From Caulobacter sp. FWC26 (GTDB taxonomy: Bacteria; Pseudomonadota; Alphaproteobacteria; Caulobacterales; Caulobacteraceae): a stretch of DNA of 64,000 nucleotides. Position numbers and translations under genes: made by a program. The number at the start of each line of letters is the position of its first letter. Position 1 is the stretch's first letter. Positions 60,338 to 64,000 of this stretch are shown one piece after another. The stretch is from positions 62,001-126,000 of the forward strand of contig NZ_CP033875.1 in NCBI RefSeq assembly GCF_002742645.2, in the 5' to 3' direction. The notes under the pieces were generated by a model. The model had not been told where the DNA came from. It saw only the letters and a program-made list of their open reading frames with translations, and made no database searches.

Positions 60338-61770
60338 CGGCAGTCCTGGCTAGGCGAAAGGCGAGAAGGATCGGGCGTCAGTCGGACACTGGCCGACCCA
60401 CGCCCGAACACGGCGGCGACGGAGGCGGCATAGTCCCGCGCGACGCGCGGCGTGAAGCGGTCATAAGCGTCCTGAACGGCGCGTCCAAGGCCATGCTCGC
60501 CGCTGAAGCTGGCGGAGAACCCCTCGATGGCGAGACCAAGGACCGCCTCTCGCAGGGCCACACGGTGCTCGGGGTCGGCGGGACCCACGAGGTTGAAGTG
60601 GATTCCGCCGTCGGCGATGTGGCCGAAGTCGCAAAGGACGTAGTCGGGGAAATCGGCGGCCAGCATCGCCAGGGCCTCGGTCCGGAAGCGCGCCAGGTCG
60701 CGACGGCGGAAGCTAAGGTCGAAACCCAGCACCGGCCCGCTGGCCCGCAGACCTTCCGACAGCGCATGGCGCAGCGCCCACATCCTGGCCGTCGGGCCAA
60801 ACAGGGCGTCGGCCAGCGGAGCGTCGTCGCGGTCCAGCAACTGGCCGGCGATCTGCTGCAACGTATCGTCCAGGCTGGCCTCGCCGTCGCGGGGCGACCA
60901 GGACCGGGTCAGCTCCACCAGCACCGCATAGTCGGGAACGCCGCCCGAGAACGGATTGGCCAGGGACGGCACGTGGGCGATGGCCCGCTCCATCGCCGCC
61001 CGCGACATGCCCTCGAACGCGGTCAGCAGGGCGCCCGCCTCGGCCTCGAAGGCGCACAACAGCGGCAGCACCGCATCCAGATCCCGCGGGATCAGTAGGG
61101 CCGCAGCGGTCTGGCGGGGCCGGTGATGAACCTCGACGGTGACCCGGGTGATGACGCCGAACGCGCCGCAGCCGCCGACGAACAGCTGCCGCAGCGCGAG
61201 CGCGGCGTTGTCCTTGCGCAGGCCGTGCGACAAGGTAAGCACCGTGCCTTGGGCGTCAGGCAGCACCACCTCCAGCCCCAGCACGTGACGGCGCATGTCG
61301 CCATAGCGCAGGAACCGGGCGCCGCCGGTGTTGGTGGCGGCCATGCCGCCCAGGCTGGGATCGGCCCCCAGGTCGATGGGCAGGAACAGGCCGTGGGGCT
61401 CCAGCGCCGCGTTCAGGGTCGACAGGCGCACGCCGGCTCCCACCGTCACCGTGCGGTCGTCCGGGTCGATCTCCAACGGCGCGGTCAGGCGATCCAGAGA
61501 CAGCACCAGCTGGTCGCCGCTGGCGTCCGGCGTCGACCCTTCGGCCAGCCCGGTATTGGCGCCCTGCGGCACGTAGGCCAGGCCCTCGCGGGCGCAGTAG
61601 CCGAGCACGGCCGACACCTCTGCAGTGGTCGCCGGTCTCACGACGGCCGCCGCCAGGCCCTTGGCATAGCGCGCGGGCGTCTCATAGGCGGCGCGATCGG
61701 CCGCCGCCGACACGAGCCCGGCGGGACCGACCAGCGCTTCGAGCGCGGTCAGGTGGCGGGCGGCCAGCAC
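60334..61770 (-). CDS. FAD-linked oxidase, D-2-hydroxyglutarate dehydrogenase type
   Basis: A 478-residue VAO/PCMH-fold flavoenzyme: FAD site PQGANTGLAEGS near residue 69 and DLGADPSLGGMAATNTGG near residue 135, GLEVVLPDAQG, and C-terminal metal/substrate blocks DFGHIADGGIHFNL and SGEHGLGR. It matches the D-2-hydroxyglutarate/D-lactate dehydrogenase group and would convert the DUF1338 product to 2-oxoglutarate. The GTG at 61770 begins one base before the upstream gene's stop context (TGACGTG), so expression is coupled. Confidence 0.85.
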   Translation of the reverse strand: MLAARHLTALEALVGPAGLVSAAADRAAYETPARYAKGLAAAVVRPATTAEVSAVLGYCAREGLAYVPQGANTGLAEGSTPDASGDQLVLSLDRLTAPLEIDPDDRTVTVGAGVRLSTLNAALEPHGLFLPIDLGADPSLGGMAATNTGGARFLRYGDMRRHVLGLEVVLPDAQGTVLTLSHGLRKDNAALALRQLFVGGCGAFGVITRVTVEVHHRPRQTAAALLIPRDLDAVLPLLCAFEAEAGALLTAFEGMSRAAMERAIAHVPSLANPFSGGVPDYAVLVELTRSWSPRDGEASLDDTLQQIAGQLLDRDDAPLADALFGPTARMWALRHALSEGLRASGPVLGFDLSFRRRDLARFRTEALAMLAADFPDYVLCDFGHIADGGIHFNLVGPADPEHRVALREAVLGLAIEGFSASFSGEHGLGRAVQDAYDRFTPRVARDYAASVAAVFGRGSASVRLTPDPSRLSPSQDCR

Positions 61771-61771
61771 G

Positions 61772-62872
61772 TCAGGCGGCGAGGTCGACGGCCGACGAGG
61801 GGGCGTAGAGCCGCCCGAAACGGTTGGCCAGAACATCGGCCAGCGCCACGTCCTCCTGACGCACGAAGCCGGCGGCGGCCAGCTTGCCTTCGGCCAGCAG
61901 GTCCAGAACCGTGCAGATGCCGGCCGCCGTGGTGAGTTGGATCGCGCTGCGCGGCCGGCCGCCGATCTCGGCGCCGTAGATCTTCTGGGCGTAGGTCTCC
62001 TGCATCAGCCGCCCGCCGCGCAGGCCGCTGACGCTGACGAAGACAATGACCACGTCCTGCAAGGTGGCGGGCAGGGCGTTCTCCAGGATGTCCTTCAGGA
62101 CCGAGCGCCGTTCGCGAAGGCGAAGATCGTGCAGCAGCGCCTTCATCAGGGCCGCGTGGCCGGGGTAGCGGATCGTCCGGTAAGAGAGGTTGCGGACCTT
62201 GCCGTCCAGGGTCTCGCACAGCGTGCCCAGCCCGCCGGAGGTGTTGAAGGCCTCGTACAGCACGCCGTCCAGAGCGAATTCCTCCCGGTCTTCCAGCGGC
62301 TGGGTTTCGCGGCGCACCCCGCCGACGATGGCCTCGCAAGGCTCGCAGTATTCGTTGATCAGGCCGTCGGTCGACCAGGTCAGATTGTAGTTCAGCGCGT
62401 TCGACGGAAACTTGGGCAAGGCGCCCACGCCCATGCGCACGTCATGCAGTTCGTCGAAGCGCTGGGCCAGATCATAGGCCGCGATGCCGATGAAACCGGG
62501 CGCCAGGCCGCATTGCGGCACGAAGGCGCTGCCCGCGTTCTGCGCCATCGCCTTGACCGCGCGCGTGCTCGCCACGTCTTCGGTCAGGTCAAGGTAATGG
62601 GCGCCGGCGGTCTTGGCCGCGCGGGCGATGGCCACGGTCAGGTGGAAGGGCGCGGCGCTCAGCACCGCGAACTTTCCGACCAGCAAGTGATCCAGCGCGG
62701 CCTCGTCGGTGATGTCGACCTGGACCTTGTTCACCGGCGCTGTGGTTTCCAGGCGTTCCAGCGTCTGGGCGCTGGCGTCGGCGACCGTCACGGCGTAGTC
62801 GCCGCACCCAGCCAGCATCTCGGCGATCATCGACCCGATCTTGCCGCCCCCGACAACCACGACCTCTTTCAT
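61772..62872 (-). CDS. Saccharopine dehydrogenase family protein, lysine 6-dehydrogenase-like
   Basis: A 366-residue enzyme with NAD-binding VVVVGGGKIGSMIAE at its start, LSAAPFHLTVAIARAAKTAG, and GLAPGFIGIAAYDLA near residue 128. The block SGGLGTLCETLDGKVRNLSY followed by RTIRYPGH closely resembles lysine 6-dehydrogenase as I remember it, which turns lysine directly to the 6-semialdehyde. At 366 residues it also has that enzyme's length rather than that of eukaryotic LKR/SDH. It is first in the operon, with GGGAGA upstream of the ATG at 62872. Confidence 0.82.
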   Translation of the reverse strand: MKEVVVVGGGKIGSMIAEMLAGCGDYAVTVADASAQTLERLETTAPVNKVQVDITDEAALDHLLVGKFAVLSAAPFHLTVAIARAAKTAGAHYLDLTEDVASTRAVKAMAQNAGSAFVPQCGLAPGFIGIAAYDLAQRFDELHDVRMGVGALPKFPSNALNYNLTWSTDGLINEYCEPCEAIVGGVRRETQPLEDREEFALDGVLYEAFNTSGGLGTLCETLDGKVRNLSYRTIRYPGHAALMKALLHDLRLRERRSVLKDILENALPATLQDVVIVFVSVSGLRGGRLMQETYAQKIYGAEIGGRPRSAIQLTTAAGICTVLDLLAEGKLAAAGFVRQEDVALADVLANRFGRLYAPSSAVDLAA

Positions 62873-62956
62873 GCGCCCCGCTCTCCCTTGAAAGACGAGG
62901 ACGCATGATGCGGGCGACGCGGACGAATTATAGTGGCGAGACCGTCGAAATGATGT

Positions 62957-62965
62957 GAAATTTTC
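62957..62965. promoter_or_regulatory. Possible Lrp site between the lysine operon and its divergent Lrp gene
   Basis: The AT-rich near-palindrome GAAATTTTC sits inside CGAAA-N10-TTTTCG (62946-62966), 28 bases before the Lrp start and about 90 bases from the operon start. AT-rich symmetric sites of this kind are typical for Lrp/AsnC proteins, and a divergent Lrp often controls its neighbour and itself. Confidence 0.35.
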
Positions 62966-62992
62966 GGCGAAACGAAGGAATGACTTTACGAA

Positions 62993-63424
62993 ATGACGAT
63001 CGACATGGTCGACCAGAAACTGCTCGACGCCCTGCGCGAGAACGGACGGGCCTCGACCGCCGACCTGGCGCGCCGGGTGGGACGATCGCGCACGACGGTG
63101 CAGAGTCGGATCGAACGCCTGGAACGCGACGGAGTGATCGTGGGCTATGCGGTCCGGCTGGCCGCGGACCACGCGCACGGCGCCGTGCGCGCCCAGGTGA
63201 TGATCAAGGTCGCGCCGAAGGAGAGCCGTGCGGTGGAGGCGGCCCTGCGCGCCATTCCCGAGGTGCGGGTTCTGCATTCGGTCAGCGGCGACTTCGACAT
63301 GATCGCGGTGGCCGCCACGGCCTCGGTCGCCCGGATGGACGAGGTGATCGACAGCATCGGCCATTTGCCCGGCGTCGAGCGCACGACTTCCTCGATCATC
63401 CTGTCGACCAAGTTCGACCGGTAG
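62993..63424 (+). CDS. Lrp/AsnC family regulator divergent from the lysine operon
   Basis: A 143-residue Lrp protein with helix-turn-helix (VDQKLLDALRENGRASTADLARRVG, SRTTVQSRIERLERDGVI) and RAM domain (LHSVSGDFDMIAVAATASVARMDEVI). It closely resembles the regulator at 52636, including the VMIK and RTTSSI(I/L)L segments. It shares a 120-base intergenic region with the lysine 6-dehydrogenase-like gene and is the probable lysine-responsive activator. Confidence 0.93.
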   Translation: MTIDMVDQKLLDALRENGRASTADLARRVGRSRTTVQSRIERLERDGVIVGYAVRLAADHAHGAVRAQVMIKVAPKESRAVEAALRAIPEVRVLHSVSGDFDMIAVAATASVARMDEVIDSIGHLPGVERTTSSIILSTKFDR

Positions 63425-63450
63425 GCCGCGCCCCGCCGAGGGGGCGCGGC
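63425..63450. terminator. Strong hairpin between convergent genes
   Basis: A perfect 10-bp GC stem, GCCGCGCCCC (63425-63434) and GGGGCGCGGC (63441-63450), with a GCCGAG loop, starts one base after the Lrp stop codon and faces the end of the hydrolase gene on the other strand. No T-run follows. Confidence 0.55.
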
Positions 63451-63464
63451 GCATCAGGCTTGTC

Positions 63465-64000
63465 TCAATAGTCGGCGAGGCGGGGTCGCTCGCCGGTCTC
63501 GGTCCATTGGCGCAGAGCCCGCCATCCGGTCTGGATCTGATCGGCGGTAAACCCGCAATGGTCATAGCCCTTGCCGCCCAGGGGCAGCGGCGACTGGACG
63601 GCCGGGACCGCCATCTGCAGCAGCTTGGCGGTGTTGCCCGCCGCCGCAACGATGCGGCTCAGGCCCTCGGCTTGGGCATAGGGCACCAGCGAGTCGATGC
63701 GATTGTGGATGGTCACCAGCGGCGTCTGGAACCGGCCGGTCGCCTGACGCCAGCGGCGGGCCTCCGTGATCGCTTCGGGATCGGCGCCGAAGCGCTGGAC
63801 CTTGCGATTGAACGCCTCGATCTCGGCGGGGGTCATTTCGTTGCTGCGATAGACCTTGTCCCGATTGCCATAGATCTGGCCGCCAAAGGTCGCGCGCATG
63901 TCGTCGGCGCCGAACCCCAGCGTCACGAGCGGATAGAAGAAGGCGGCCTTGTCCGGTTCGAAGCCGCCGATCGAGGCGATCTGGCGAATGATCCGCGCTT
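63465..64000 (-). CDS. Alpha/beta hydrolase-like protein, C-terminal part only
   Basis: The frame is open to the right edge (first full codon at 63998) and ends at 63465, so about 178 C-terminal residues are visible. The segment TPLVTIHNRIDSLVPYAQAEGL supplies the Asp-containing turn of an alpha/beta hydrolase (acid residue before a VPY motif) and KGYDHCGF a likely His. The family and substrate cannot be fixed without the N-terminal half and its nucleophile elbow. Confidence 0.55.
   Translation of the reverse strand, partial: ARIIRQIASIGGFEPDKAAFFYPLVTLGFGADDMRATFGGQIYGNRDKVYRSNEMTPAEIEAFNRKVQRFGADPEAITEARRWRQATGRFQTPLVTIHNRIDSLVPYAQAEGLSRIVAAAGNTAKLLQMAVPAVQSPLPLGGKGYDHCGFTADQIQTGWRALRQWTETGERPRLADY

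Overview
The window looks like a chromosomal segment of a Caulobacter species (Caulobacterales, Alphaproteobacteria). The DNA is very GC-rich. The most telling genes are a 1,608-residue GdhZ-type NAD-glutamate dehydrogenase, a WecB/TagA/CpsF-family glycosyltransferase matching holdfast protein HfsJ, an alphaproteobacterial hemC-hemD-Mic60-hemY cluster, several TonB-dependent receptors, and an intergenic inverted repeat carrying a CcrM-type GANTC site. Species cannot be fixed from the sequence alone.

Layout. 1-3145 (minus): tsaD-gpsA-YCII-Rieske run plus a cut-off methyltransferase. 3218-7349 (plus, divergent): hemC-hemD-mitofilin-like-hemY, then tRNA-Thr(CGT). 7540-17797: small acidic protein, HerA-like ATPase, AI-2E family permease, gdhZ, DUF418 membrane protein, dienelactone-hydrolase-like protein. 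17816-24705 (minus): CIR-like repeat, purH behind a ZTP (pfl) riboswitch, exported gamma-glutamyltransferase, GH115 alpha-glucuronidase with a XylR-like site upstream, and an SDHAF4/DUF1674 assembly factor. 24821-28938 (plus): rsmB-rpe-heparinase-like gene and a small ORF. 28966-31622: repeat-rich accessory patch with a DUF559 nuclease gene between inverted palindromic elements, two more inverted pairs of the same design, and a gene-free stretch rich in contiguous hairpins. 31637-40100: isoaspartyl peptidase, quinone oxidoreductase, hfsJ with a hairpin over its ribosome-binding site, SDR, EamA permease, galE, and an MHYT-PAS-GGDEF-EAL protein.

40207-64000 is a large scavenging region. First come a TonB receptor with tannase-like and lipase-like hydrolases and an exported M61 peptidase. 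Then come a second TonB receptor, an exported cyanophycinase-like S51 peptidase, an exported isoaspartyl peptidase, Lrp regulators, a DUF1611/enolase-superfamily racemase pair and an exported D-aminoacylase. It ends with a four-gene operon (lysine 6-dehydrogenase-like, D-2-hydroxyglutarate dehydrogenase-like, ALDH7, DUF1338) that reads as lysine breakdown to 2-oxoglutarate under a divergent Lrp. My inference is that the second half takes up and dismantles isopeptide- or D-residue-containing peptides (possibly cyanophycin-like Asp-Arg/Asp-Lys polymer) and feeds released lysine and glutamate into central metabolism.

The most novel-looking signals are the DUF559 gene bracketed by inverted palindromic elements with orphan pairs nearby, a covarying hairpin family that sits at stop codons and inside the ZTP riboswitch linker, and the isopeptide-to-lysine catabolic island.
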